Below are positions 1 to 5,401 of a stretch of DNA of 5,401 nt, one piece after another. The notes below the pieces were generated by a model. The model was not told the origin of the DNA. It did not search any database and saw only the letters and a list, made by a program, of their open reading frames with translations. How positions within the stretch are numbered: position 1 is the first letter of the stretch; each line of letters opens with the position of its first letter. This DNA comes from Bacillota bacterium (lineage in GTDB: Bacteria; Bacillota; Clostridia; DSM-8532). The DNA lies in NCBI GenBank assembly GCA_023446675.1, contig JAEXPO010000528.1, positions 1-5,401 on the forward strand, in the 5' to 3' direction. The translations under genes were made by a program, and so were the position numbers.

Positions 1-1592
1 TGGCCCATAAGGAAGGGAAAATTCTTTACCTTTTTGCGGGCCTGGATCTCATAACGTTCTAAAAGCTGATCAATGACCAGGTCAATAACCTGGTTCAGTT
101 CTTTATAAAAGCCTTCAATATCTCCCTTGTGAGAAAGACCCAGCCTTGGAAGGTTGACCGTGGTAAAGCTTAAATTGCCCCGGCCGAATATGGTTTCCCG
201 GCTCCTGTCATGGACATTGCCGATAACTCTGGTACGGCAGCCCATGTAGGCAATTTCGGTTTCAGGCCTTCCAGGCGTGTAATACTGGAGGTTGAAGGGG
301 GCGTCTAAAAAGGAAAAATTGGGATAAAGCCTTTTGGCGCTTACGCGGCAGGCCAGCTTGAAAAGATCGTAGTTGGGATCCTCGGGATTGTAGTTAATGC
401 CTTCCTTAACCTTAAAAATATGGATGGGGAAAATAGCGGTTTCGCCATTGCCCAAGCCCTCCTCGGTAGCCAGAAGAATGCTCTTGATAACCAGCCTTCC
501 CTCAGGGGTGATGTCCGTTCCGTAATTGATGGAGCTGAAAGGCACCTGGGCACCGGCACGGCTGTGCATGGTATTCAGGTTGTGTACCAAAGCTTCCATA
601 GACTGGAAGGTGCAGCGTTCTGTCTCACGGGTGGCATTTTTTCTGGCAAAAGCCCGAATTCGTTTTACCTGGGCTTCATCCGATACGAATTCCCTTAGCA
701 GAGACGTTTCCAGGGCATCAAACGCCTCATTTTCAGTTAAGGCAGGCTTTAGGCCAAGGGTCTGCTCAATTTTTGCCAGAAGGCTTAATACCAGTGCCTC
801 GCTGTCCTCCGGGCCCTCCAGAAGATCAAGGGCTTTAATTAAATTCTGGCGATAGAGCCGGGCATAGGTCTTGGCTACGCCCAAGGCCATGCCGTAATCA
901 AAATTAGGGATACTCTGGCCACCGTGCTGGTCGTTCTGATTGGACTGAATGGCAATGCACGCCAGGGCCGAATAGCTGCTGATATCGTTGGGCTCTCTTA
1001 AGTGACCGTGGCCGGTGCCAAAGCCGCCTTTAAAAAGCTTTTCAATATCAATCTGGCAGCAGGTGGTGGTAAGGGTTAAAAAGTCCAGATCATGGATATG
1101 TATACGTCCTTCCATGTGGGCTTTGGAATGCTCGGGCTTTAAAATGAACATTTCATAAAACTGCTTTGCACCCTCCTGCCCGTATTTAAGCATGGTGCCC
1201 ATGGCCGTATCACCATTGATATTGGCATTTTCACGTTTCAGATCGTTGGCCGAAGCATCCTGAAAGGTCAGGTCCTCATAAACCTTCATAAGCCGGGTAT
1301 TCATTTCACGCACGCGGCTGCGCTCGGCGCGGTATAAAATATAGGCCTTGGCTTGCTCGGCAAAGCCCGAGCTGAGCATAACCCGTTCCACTAAATCCTG
1401 AATATGCTCCACATCGGGCACCTGATTCTTAAAATTGGCGTCTATTTCAAGCGCCACCTTTTCGGCCAGCTGAACCGCCGTGTTGTAATCCACTCCGCCG
1501 GTGGCGTTAAAGGCCTTAAAAATGGCGTTGGTGATTTTTTCAATGTTAAAGGGCGCCTCTCTGCCGTCTCTTTTCTTAATCTTAGTAAGCAT
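1..1592 (-). CDS. nrdD: Anaerobic (class III) ribonucleoside-triphosphate reductase, N-terminal 530 codons; C-terminus beyond left edge
   Basis: This glycyl-radical enzyme reduces ribonucleoside triphosphates to dNTPs without oxygen, in the cytoplasm, after activation by the radical-SAM protein NrdG. The start is the ATG at 1592-1590, which has a strong GGAGGAG site 8 nt upstream and opens directly with the domain expected. Residues 1 to about 90 are an ATP-cone (KRDGREAPFNIEKI near the start, ending YILYRAERSR), the allosteric nucleotide-binding domain. The catalytic domain follows, with NANINGDTAMGTMLKYG, HIHD (165-168), TTTCCQI (Cys178/179), NDQHGGQSIPNFDYG and MGCRTRV. Cys452 in the last motif corresponds to the thiyl-radical cysteine (Cys290 of phage T4 NrdD). 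Asn473 in GRGN has the same spacing from it as T4 Asn311, a residue linked to formate-dependent enzymes. The frame is open to the edge at FPFLMG. The zinc-binding cysteines and C-terminal glycyl-radical loop, roughly 240 more residues in family members, lie outside. Family assignment is secure from the motifs. The formate inference is weaker, and nrdG is not visible. Confidence 0.97.
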   Translation of the reverse strand, partial: MLTKIKKRDGREAPFNIEKITNAIFKAFNATGGVDYNTAVQLAEKVALEIDANFKNQVPDVEHIQDLVERVMLSSGFAEQAKAYILYRAERSRVREMNTRLMKVYEDLTFQDASANDLKRENANINGDTAMGTMLKYGQEGAKQFYEMFILKPEHSKAHMEGRIHIHDLDFLTLTTTCCQIDIEKLFKGGFGTGHGHLREPNDISSYSALACIAIQSNQNDQHGGQSIPNFDYGMALGVAKTYARLYRQNLIKALDLLEGPEDSEALVLSLLAKIEQTLGLKPALTENEAFDALETSLLREFVSDEAQVKRIRAFARKNATRETERCTFQSMEALVHNLNTMHSRAGAQVPFSSINYGTDITPEGRLVIKSILLATEEGLGNGETAIFPIHIFKVKEGINYNPEDPNYDLFKLACRVSAKRLYPNFSFLDAPFNLQYYTPGRPETEIAYMGCRTRVIGNVHDRSRETIFGRGNLSFTTVNLPRLGLSHKGDIEGFYKELNQVIDLVIDQLLERYEIQARKKVKNFPFLMG

Positions 1593-1600
1593 ACTCCGAT

Positions 1601-1607
1601 CTCCTCC
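1601..1607 (-). promoter_or_regulatory. Ribosome binding site of nrdD
   Basis: On the minus strand this reads GGAGGAG, 8 nt before the ATG at 1592. It is a near-consensus Shine-Dalgarno sequence and fixes the nrdD start. It lies about 23 nt downstream of the U-run that ends the last leader hairpin, so termination or folding there would decide whether this site is made at all. Confidence 0.85.
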
Positions 1608-1629
1608 GTATTTTAACCTTTTTTAGTAT

Positions 1630-1649
1630 AAAAGGGGCTAAAAAGCCCC
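1630..1649 (-). terminator. Second, overlapping terminator-like hairpin (hairpin B)
   Basis: On the minus strand GGGGCU (1649-1644) can pair with AGCCCC (1639-1634) around a UUUU loop, followed by UUUU (1633-1630). Its 5' arm is part of the 3' arm of hairpin A, so A and B cannot form together. Such sharing is the hallmark of attenuators, but here both alternatives carry a U-run, so which one acts as terminator and which as antiterminator cannot be told from the sequence. Confidence 0.5.
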
Positions 1650-1670
1650 GCTTTTTTCGGGGCTTTTTAG
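1638..1670 (-). terminator. Perfect 13-bp hairpin with U-run, terminator-like, in the nrdD leader (hairpin A)
   Basis: The arms at 1638-1650 and 1658-1670 are perfect reverse complements (13 bp) around a 7-nt loop. Read on the minus strand, the core is a GCCCCG/CGGGGC stem followed by UUUUU, the usual form of an intrinsic terminator. The A and U tracts also pair, so the structure is nearly symmetrical and could act in both directions. It lies between the nrdD promoter and the nrdD start, and more than 200 nt after the anti-sigma stop. It may therefore be an attenuator of nrdD, the end of read-through from the sigma operon, or both. There is no + strand gene for it to terminate. Confidence 0.75.
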
Positions 1671-1673
1671 TAT

Positions 1674-1737
1674 GCGGCTTTACCGCCGGGCCCTTTTTAA
1701 AAGGGTGTGCCGATACAGGAATAAGGATGTCCCGGCA
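1674..1737 (-). promoter_or_regulatory. Structured 5' leader of nrdD with competing stems; possible cis-regulatory RNA
   Basis: If transcription starts near 1761, this stretch is part of a leader of about 168 nt. On the minus strand several GC-rich pairings are possible. GCCGGG (1736-1731) can pair with CCCGGC (1690-1685), enclosing a CCCUUU/AAAGGG hairpin (1705-1691). Alternatively UGCCG (1737-1733) can pair with CGGCA (1712-1708), which excludes the first stem. GCGG/CCGC (1686-1683 with 1677-1674) can form a third small hairpin, also overlapping the first stem. These stems lie directly before the terminator-like hairpins. I do not recognise a known riboswitch class: no purine, cobalamin or ZTP core is evident on this strand. 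That the stems are real is an inference from complementarity alone. Confidence 0.4.
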
Positions 1738-1746
1738 GTGTTTCCA

Positions 1747-1762
1747 AAGCTACATTTTGTAT
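1747..1762 (-). promoter_or_regulatory. Second, degenerate NrdR box
   Basis: Read on the minus strand this 16-mer matches the NrdR consensus (acaCwAtATaTwGtgt) at 11 of 16 positions, including every position normally most conserved (C4, A6, A8, T9, T11, G13). Its centre is 31 bp from that of the strong box, three helical turns, the spacing known for NrdR box pairs. It overlaps the predicted transcription start. Alone it would not be convincing; its position makes it so. Confidence 0.65.
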
Positions 1763-1767
1763 TTATT

Positions 1768-1796
1768 ATTCTATCACTCACTATATATAGTGTCAA
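1768..1796 (-). promoter_or_regulatory. Sigma-A-type promoter of nrdD
   Basis: On the minus strand there is a perfect -35 TTGACA (1796-1791), a 17-nt spacer and a -10 TAGAAT (1773-1768, five of six consensus bases). Transcription should begin near 1761, giving a leader of about 168 nt before the nrdD ATG. The NrdR box covers the -35 element and most of the spacer, so bound repressor would block RNA polymerase. This makes nrdD independent of the upstream sigma operon, although read-through from that operon is not excluded. Confidence 0.85.
1778..1793. promoter_or_regulatory. NrdR box (strong site) upstream of nrdD
   Basis: The 16-mer matches the NrdR operator consensus at 15 of 16 positions and contains a perfect 14-bp palindrome, CACTATATATAGTG (1779-1792). 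NrdR is the ATP-cone and zinc-ribbon repressor that senses dATP/ATP and controls ribonucleotide reductase operons across bacteria. Finding the site in the promoter of a confidently identified nrdD makes the assignment strong. The nrdR gene itself is not in the window. Confidence 0.9.
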
Positions 1797-1879
1797 TCCA
1801 AAAACTTAGGATAAAAAGCCTATTTACAAGAATGCCTCAAAAACGGAGCAGCGTCAAGGTTTAGATTACCAGCGGCAGC

Positions 1880-3298
1880 TTACCAAAGAGGGATACGGTA
1901 GGAGGAAGTGGTAATATAGGTAGGGGTTAAGGTAAGGGTAATATTTTTTTGGTCGCTGTCCTCCAGAAAGTAGTAATAAGTGGTGGCCATCCCCGTCTTA
2001 TCAAACTCCCATGAAAACCCTCCGCTGGGCTTTGCGTCCGTTAAATAGAGCCAGTACAGGGAGTAAGCCGGATTAAGGTTTTCAAAATCCATAGTGAGCT
2101 TAAGGCAGCGTTGCTCTTTTCCGCCTTCATCAACCTCTTTCATTACTGTCTCTGCGGAAATAAGAGTTACCCAGGAATCGTTAAAACTCACCTGCTTATT
2201 GAGTACCACACTGTCCCCTGCTTTCGGAATAGTTACCCTTACATCCTCCTTTTCCTTGCTTTCCAGAGTTACCCAGGGAATGACAAGCTCCGCTGAGGAA
2301 GGCCTTTCAGAGGTTTTAAAGCCGAAGTAAGTTATGGGTCCTATGCTTGAGCCCAACGTTTCCTGCCCGATATCCCGTCCATCGGCTGACAGGTGTATTT
2401 CATCCGTCAGGACCGGATTATTGCTGTCACCCATAAACGACTTAATTTTATAGAGGGATTCATTGTAGGAATAAAGCATTACGGAAATAAGGCCCTCCTC
2501 ATAAGTGGGCACTGCCGTGACAGAAAGGGCATTATGGCTTACAGTGGGGCCAATGGCCTCAAGATCCGAAAAGCCTTCCACTGACTTAAGGGTAAAAGGT
2601 AATTCCAGCCCCGATTCCAGATCCCTAATGATATATTCCCTGTCCGGTTCCGCCTGGCTGTTTTCCGGCAGCGTAAAGCTGCCATAGATTGAATCGTGGT
2701 CTGCTCCGGAGCCCCTGGACCAGTTGGTCATAAGGATGGGGTCTTCCTCTCCGAGAACAATCCGGGATGCCTGAGAGGCGGCAGCAAGCTTGGTTTTATC
2801 CGGCAGAGCCTGGCTTCCGTCCTGGCTTTTACGTTGAAAATAAAGTGAAACCGTAATATATCGCCCATCGGATACGGCACTTAGAAGAGTCATTGAAAGG
2901 CTCTCATTTTCTACCTTAAGCCCCGGGGTACTTAAAGCATAAAGAAGGGGGTCCCCTTCTCCTACTATGCCGTGTCCGGGCACAAAGCGGAACCATTTTT
3001 GTATGGCATAGGACATTTGGTCATAGCCGGGATAGATGGACAAGCCGAAAAAGAGGAGGATGCCGGCTAAAACAACCGCGGCCGATCGAAGGAAAAGCCT
3101 TCTGCTCTTAAGCCTTCCGGTAAGAGTTACCTTTTCATCCCTCAGGAGAAGGCCCGCTTCTTCCGCTCTTTGTAAGACCTGCTTTTCTATTCGCCGCTGA
3201 GCCCCCGCCTGAAGGGTCGGCGACTCCATTTCTTCAAGGAGCGTCTCTGTCTGCTCCGAATCCAAATGATCAAGGATTTGTTTTATCCTGTTATCCAT
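1880..3298 (-). CDS. Probable membrane-anchored anti-sigma factor (472 aa), cognate to the upstream ECF sigma factor
   Basis: I infer an anti-sigma role from position and architecture, not from a recognised family motif. Residues 1-67 form a charged, helix-rich N-terminal part (MDNRIKQILDHL at the start). One hydrophobic segment follows at about 68-89 (SAAVVLAGILLFFGLSIY), preceded by RLKSRR, so by the positive-inside rule the N-terminus is cytoplasmic, where it could hold the sigma factor. The remaining 380 or so residues would be outside the membrane, rich in beta-type and polar sequence, and may sense a signal. The general plan recalls clostridial and bacillar anti-sigma proteins of the DUF4179/DUF5643 kind, but I cannot confirm this. 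The ATG at 3298-3296 directly follows the sigma stop codon, and GGGGAGGG (3313-3306) inside the sigma gene serves as ribosome binding site. No signal peptidase site or second membrane segment is evident. No clear terminator follows the stop. Confidence 0.75.
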   Translation of the reverse strand: MDNRIKQILDHLDSEQTETLLEEMESPTLQAGAQRRIEKQVLQRAEEAGLLLRDEKVTLTGRLKSRRLFLRSAAVVLAGILLFFGLSIYPGYDQMSYAIQKWFRFVPGHGIVGEGDPLLYALSTPGLKVENESLSMTLLSAVSDGRYITVSLYFQRKSQDGSQALPDKTKLAAASQASRIVLGEEDPILMTNWSRGSGADHDSIYGSFTLPENSQAEPDREYIIRDLESGLELPFTLKSVEGFSDLEAIGPTVSHNALSVTAVPTYEEGLISVMLYSYNESLYKIKSFMGDSNNPVLTDEIHLSADGRDIGQETLGSSIGPITYFGFKTSERPSSAELVIPWVTLESKEKEDVRVTIPKAGDSVVLNKQVSFNDSWVTLISAETVMKEVDEGGKEQRCLKLTMDFENLNPAYSLYWLYLTDAKPSGGFSWEFDKTGMATTYYYFLEDSDQKNITLTLTPTYITTSSYRIPLW

Positions 3299-3874
3299 TT
3301 ACTTTCCCTCCCCTAAAAGACTCTTTATTTTTTCAATACCTCTGGATAAGCGCTTATCCACCGCACTCACCCTCATTTTCAGGGCGGCGGCTATTTCCCT
3401 GGAGGTCTGACCTAAGTAGTACCGGCGGATGAAAAGGTCACTGTCCGGCTTTCCCAACGCTTTAACGGCGTCAACCAGAAGCCATTTTTCTTCCCTGGAA
3501 TAACCTTCCGTCTCATTCTCTGCAGGCAGGCTTTCCAACCCTGCCCCTTCCTCCATGGGCGTCAAATGGGTTCTCTCAGCTTTAAGCTTCCTGTACCTGT
3601 CGATGCCTCTTCTTGCGGCTACCATGGCTATAAAGCCCTTCAGGGAGCTTTTAGATATATCAATGCGATCTCTTGCCTCAAAAACCTCAAGAAACACATC
3701 GCTGACACCTTCCTCAATCTCCTCCGGGGAGGACATGGTGCCAAGCTTTCCGGCTACAATGGTATAAACCAGGCCGGTATAGGCTTTCATTAAGGCTTTG
3801 AGCCCTTTTTCCGGCGAATAGATTAAATCGTGGTAGATTTCCTCGTCCACTGCCCTTTCCTCCTTGATGTACAT
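3299..3874 (-). CDS. ECF-type sigma-70 family RNA polymerase sigma factor (191 aa)
   Basis: This protein should direct RNA polymerase to a specific promoter set when released by its membrane partner. Region 2 spans about residues 24-100: the YTGLVYTIV helix, then EEIEEGVSDVFLEVFEARD, and the 2.3/2.4 stretch LKGFIAMVAARRGIDRYRK that would open and contact the -10 element. Region 4 spans about 131-188, with the -35-binding helix-turn-helix in QTSREIAAALKMRVSAVDKR. An acidic linker joins them and there is no region 1 or 3, as is typical of ECF factors near 160-200 aa. I chose the ATG at 3874 because GGAG lies 5 nt upstream and the domain begins soon after. An in-frame ATG at 3928 would add 18 basic, non-conserved residues but has no Shine-Dalgarno sequence. 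The stop TAA abuts the anti-sigma ATG. Regulon and ECF group are unknown; autoregulation is common for such pairs, but no clear ECF promoter is visible upstream. Confidence 0.9.
   Translation of the reverse strand: MYIKEERAVDEEIYHDLIYSPEKGLKALMKAYTGLVYTIVAGKLGTMSSPEEIEEGVSDVFLEVFEARDRIDISKSSLKGFIAMVAARRGIDRYRKLKAERTHLTPMEEGAGLESLPAENETEGYSREEKWLLVDAVKALGKPDSDLFIRRYYLGQTSREIAAALKMRVSAVDKRLSRGIEKIKSLLGEGK
3306..3313 (-). promoter_or_regulatory. Ribosome binding site of the anti-sigma gene, inside the sigma coding region
   Basis: On the minus strand this reads GGGGAGGG, 7 nt before the anti-sigma ATG at 3298. It lies within the last codons of the sigma gene, so ribosomes finishing sigma translation can restart at once on the adjoining ATG. 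This should keep the two proteins close to fixed proportions. Confidence 0.75.
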
Positions 3875-4145
3875 GCCCGCTCCACGGCCCTGCTTCCACC
3901 GACTTTTTACAGGTACGCTCCCATCCATATCTTATCAAACCCGCTTTCATGTGCAAATGTCCGCCTGCCCCGCATTTTACAGTCCGGCTGGCCCACATTC
4001 GTGCCTGTTTACTTATCATTTATAGGCTTCACTACTTATATTCGAAGGAGGGAAAGAAAAACGGACACATGAAAACAGGATTTTTAAAAGAAAAAGAGCT
4101 TCCCTGATCTACTTTGAAGATATAAATCAAACTGCACCACCATCA

Positions 4146-4198
4146 TGTAAGTGTCTGCTTGCCGGGATAAAAAGACGTTCGTTCTTTATTCACTTACA
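4146..4198. repeat. 8-bp inverted repeat with inner AAAGA/TCTTT arms
   Basis: TGTAAGTG (4146-4153) and CACTTACA (4191-4198) are perfect reverse complements 37 nt apart, with a smaller 5-bp pairing (4171-4175 with 4183-4187) inside. It could be a small transcript's stem, a target-site or element-end relic, or chance in AT-rich DNA. It is not followed by a good U-run in either direction. Confidence 0.35.
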
Positions 4199-4252
4199 GA
4201 ATATCCATTATGTGGAATCGAAGTGCACATCGGCAGAGTATATCTAAATTCG

Positions 4253-4281
4253 AATATTATCATAAAACCAGGCATAATATT
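4253..4281. repeat. AT-rich 8-bp inverted repeat downstream of the transposase
   Basis: AATATTAT (4253-4260) and ATAATATT (4274-4281) are perfect reverse complements around a 13-nt loop, about 52 nt beyond the transposase stop codon. A weak transcription end or an element-end structure is possible, but the all-AT stem makes chance a real alternative. Confidence 0.3.
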
Positions 4282-4293
4282 TATAATCTTTAC

Positions 4294-4323
4294 TTGACTT
4301 GTGCAAAAATGATCCCTAATAAT
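4294..4323 (+). promoter_or_regulatory. Weak candidate promoter pointing into the transposase gene, antisense
   Basis: On the + strand TTGACT (4294-4299, five of six) is followed after 18 nt by AATAAT (4318-4323, five of six). A transcript from here would run antisense to the 3' end of the transposase gene. Antisense RNA control is known for some elements of this type, such as IS10, where it covers the 5' end instead. The region is AT-rich, so a chance match is quite possible. Confidence 0.25.
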
Positions 4324-4332
4324 GGAAATCGG

Positions 4333-5401
4333 TTATGCAACAAGCCTTAAAATTTTATGAACTGAGGCAAGGTCGACCTTTTCCTTGCCGCAGTTGTAAA
4401 CATAATCAACCAAGTTTCTCAAATTGGATACCTTGAGGTGATCAATCGTTGCCCCAAGGTTCTCAAGTTTTAAGATAGACGCGTTCTTGTACCTATAAAA
4501 TTCAATATAGCCGCAAGCCATATATTGGATCAACCAAAAGCGTTTAATCGCCTTAATGTTACGCATCTGGTAATGGTCAAAGCCAAGTCTGTCTTTCAAG
4601 TATCTGAAGCTGGTTTCTATCTCCCAACGTTTACTGTAATAGTCCATGATGGTCTGGGAATCAAGGCTGACATCCGAACTCAGAAGATATTTGGGTTCAC
4701 CCTTTGGAGTACTGGCCTCCCAGGTTATCAGGATTACGGCATTCTCAAGGCCACTCACTTTGCCTTCGTAACGATAGACCTTATACTGCTTCCCCTTGAC
4801 TGTAACAAGGTCAAGGTCATCCTCAGTAATGTACTTTACAAACGCATTGAGGTTTTGTCTTATGCCCGCCGGATAGAATACCCTATTGCATTTCAGCGCT
4901 CCTATGGTTTGGAAACCGAGCTTGGCCGCTTCATTGATGAGCTTTGGAGAAGTATACCAGGAATCAATGAGTAAGTAGGAAGGATACTCTTTTGGTAAAT
5001 TTAACCGCCTCAATAAATCCATTGACAGCTCAACCTTACTACGGAATTCGATGGCGGTTTTGGTACAGTAATCTTTCTTAAGATAGAGCTCATATTCAAA
5101 AGGAATGGAAAGATTGCCTGTACTACAATGAAGCCCTTGGACATTGTGAGACCATTCCTGTTTACCGGAGGTATGGGAATAGTGATAGCCCGTTCCAGCA
5201 ATATGTTTGCTGTCTTTGCTTTTTTTGTTAATGGTGTCATCAAGAATAACAAACAAGGGCTCACCTGTTTGCTCAAGCTCCTGCCTTAAAACCTTTTCTG
5301 TGTATTGCTTACATCTTAAGTTGACAAGGTTCTCGTCCCAAGGGGAAGAGTTTAGGAATTTTTGAGTACAGCTCCTATCCCTGGGGTTAAAGGATGACCG
5401 G
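4333..5401 (-). CDS. IS4-type DDE transposase, C-terminal 355 codons; start beyond right edge
   Basis: This enzyme cuts and joins the ends of its insertion sequence through a two-metal DDE active site. The three acidic residues are visible: Asp in ILDDT (codons 5241-5236), Asp in LLIDSWY (4965-4963) and Glu in WEIE (4617-4615). Around the Glu the sequence YSKRWEIETSFRYLK has the exact Y-x2-R-x3-E-x6-K spacing of the IS4 YREK signature. The reading frame is open without a stop from the edge to the TAA at 4335-4333. A TTG at 5256 is inside the catalytic domain, just before the first Asp, and is not the start. The upstream in-frame stretch (including NSSPWDEN and LRQELEQTGEPLF) is plausible coding sequence. 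The visible part has no frameshift or stop, so it may be functional. The missing N-terminus is probably several dozen residues by family length. The exact IS name is not determinable; IS701-like relatives share the DDT motif but the YREK spacing favours IS4. Confidence 0.92.
   Translation of the reverse strand, partial: RSSFNPRDRSCTQKFLNSSPWDENLVNLRCKQYTEKVLRQELEQTGEPLFVILDDTINKKSKDSKHIAGTGYHYSHTSGKQEWSHNVQGLHCSTGNLSIPFEYELYLKKDYCTKTAIEFRSKVELSMDLLRRLNLPKEYPSYLLIDSWYTSPKLINEAAKLGFQTIGALKCNRVFYPAGIRQNLNAFVKYITEDDLDLVTVKGKQYKVYRYEGKVSGLENAVILITWEASTPKGEPKYLLSSDVSLDSQTIMDYYSKRWEIETSFRYLKDRLGFDHYQMRNIKAIKRFWLIQYMACGYIEFYRYKNASILKLENLGATIDHLKVSNLRNLVDYVYNCGKEKVDLASVHKILRLVA
4333..5401. mobile_element. 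Insertion sequence, IS4-like, partial
   Basis: The transposase gene marks an insertion sequence that continues past the right edge. Its left end lies in 4080-4332, but only one end is in view, so terminal inverted repeats and target duplication cannot be identified by comparison. The given extent covers only the transposase gene and is therefore a minimum. Confidence 0.8.

Larger units (their letters stand above)
3875..4332. other. Intergenic region between sigma operon and transposase; no convincing gene
   Basis: No frame here codes for a protein I recognise. The minus strand offers two weak sigma-A-like promoters for the sigma operon: TTCGAA-16-TATAAA (4046-4019) and TTGCAC-16-TAAGAT (3956-3929). 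If the second is used, the upstream ATG at 3928 cannot be the sigma start. An imperfect direct repeat (11 of 13 bases) lies at 3959-3971 and 3982-3994. On the + strand a good Shine-Dalgarno sequence, AAGGAGGG (4045-4052), is followed 16 nt later only by a 12-codon frame, so it is probably accidental or a relic. From about 4080 on, the base composition is clearly more AT-rich, and the left end of the insertion sequence must lie somewhere before 4333. I cannot fix that boundary. Confidence 0.5.

Noticed and set aside
420..855. Overlapping + strand frames of 92 and 109 codons and a minus-strand frame of 72 codons inside nrdD
   Set aside because: All are in alternative frames of a gene whose conserved protein sequence runs uninterrupted across the region.
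1626..1631. TATACT just upstream of the nrdD ribosome binding site as a second -10 element
   Set aside because: No acceptable -35 lies 16-18 nt upstream; that position falls in the hairpin arm.
1681..1698. A + strand CCGCC-GGGC-U-run sequence recalling the end of a ZTP (pfl) riboswitch
   Set aside because: The rest of the ZTP core is absent and there is no + strand gene downstream; the match is short and explained by the leader stems read from the other strand.
3714..4019. Minus-strand frame of 101 codons overlapping the sigma gene start
   Set aside because: It is out of frame with the clear sigma factor domain, has a low-complexity mixed composition and no family likeness; it is a shadow of the real gene.
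4045..4107. Good + strand Shine-Dalgarno AAGGAGGG followed by an ATG reading frame
   Set aside because: The ATG is 16 nt away, too far, and the frame has only 12 codons with no recognisable product.
4525..4974. 149-codon + strand frame within the transposase gene
   Set aside because: It lies wholly antisense to a gene with intact DDE and YREK residues and has no recognisable domain or ribosome binding site of its own.

Overview
The window looks like chromosomal DNA from a low-to-mid GC anaerobic Firmicute, most likely a clostridium. The evidence is an oxygen-sensitive class III ribonucleotide reductase, strong GGAGG-type ribosome binding sites, a sigma-A consensus promoter with NrdR boxes, an ECF sigma/anti-sigma pair and an IS4-type transposase. 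All four genes I can support lie on the minus strand. This placement is inference; no rRNA or other marker gene is present.

Layout on the + strand, left to right. (1) 1-1592 is the N-terminal 530 codons of nrdD, the anaerobic ribonucleoside-triphosphate reductase, cut by the left edge. (2) 1593-1879 is the nrdD control region. It holds a TTGACA-17-TAGAAT promoter, a near-perfect NrdR box inside that promoter, a second weaker NrdR box exactly 31 bp away, and a transcribed leader of about 168 nt. The leader has several possible stems and ends in two mutually exclusive terminator-like hairpins just before the nrdD ribosome binding site. (3) 1880-3298 is a single-pass membrane protein, a probable anti-sigma factor with a large extracytoplasmic part. 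(4) 3299-3874 is an ECF-type sigma factor. Its stop codon is immediately followed by the anti-sigma start codon, so the two form one translationally coupled unit. (5) 3875-4332 has no convincing gene; it carries weak promoter candidates and two inverted repeats. (6) 4333-5401 is an IS4-type DDE transposase with DDE and YREK residues, open through the right edge so that its true start is outside the window.

How the parts may work together: the sigma/anti-sigma pair is a self-contained envelope-stress or signal-sensing switch whose signal is unknown. nrdD appears to have its own promoter, repressed by NrdR when dNTP or ATP status is high, plus possible control by transcription attenuation in the leader. 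The transposase lies upstream of the sigma operon and is read in the same direction. The most interesting part of the window is the nrdD leader, where promoter, paired NrdR boxes and overlapping terminator-like hairpins occur in that order ahead of the gene.
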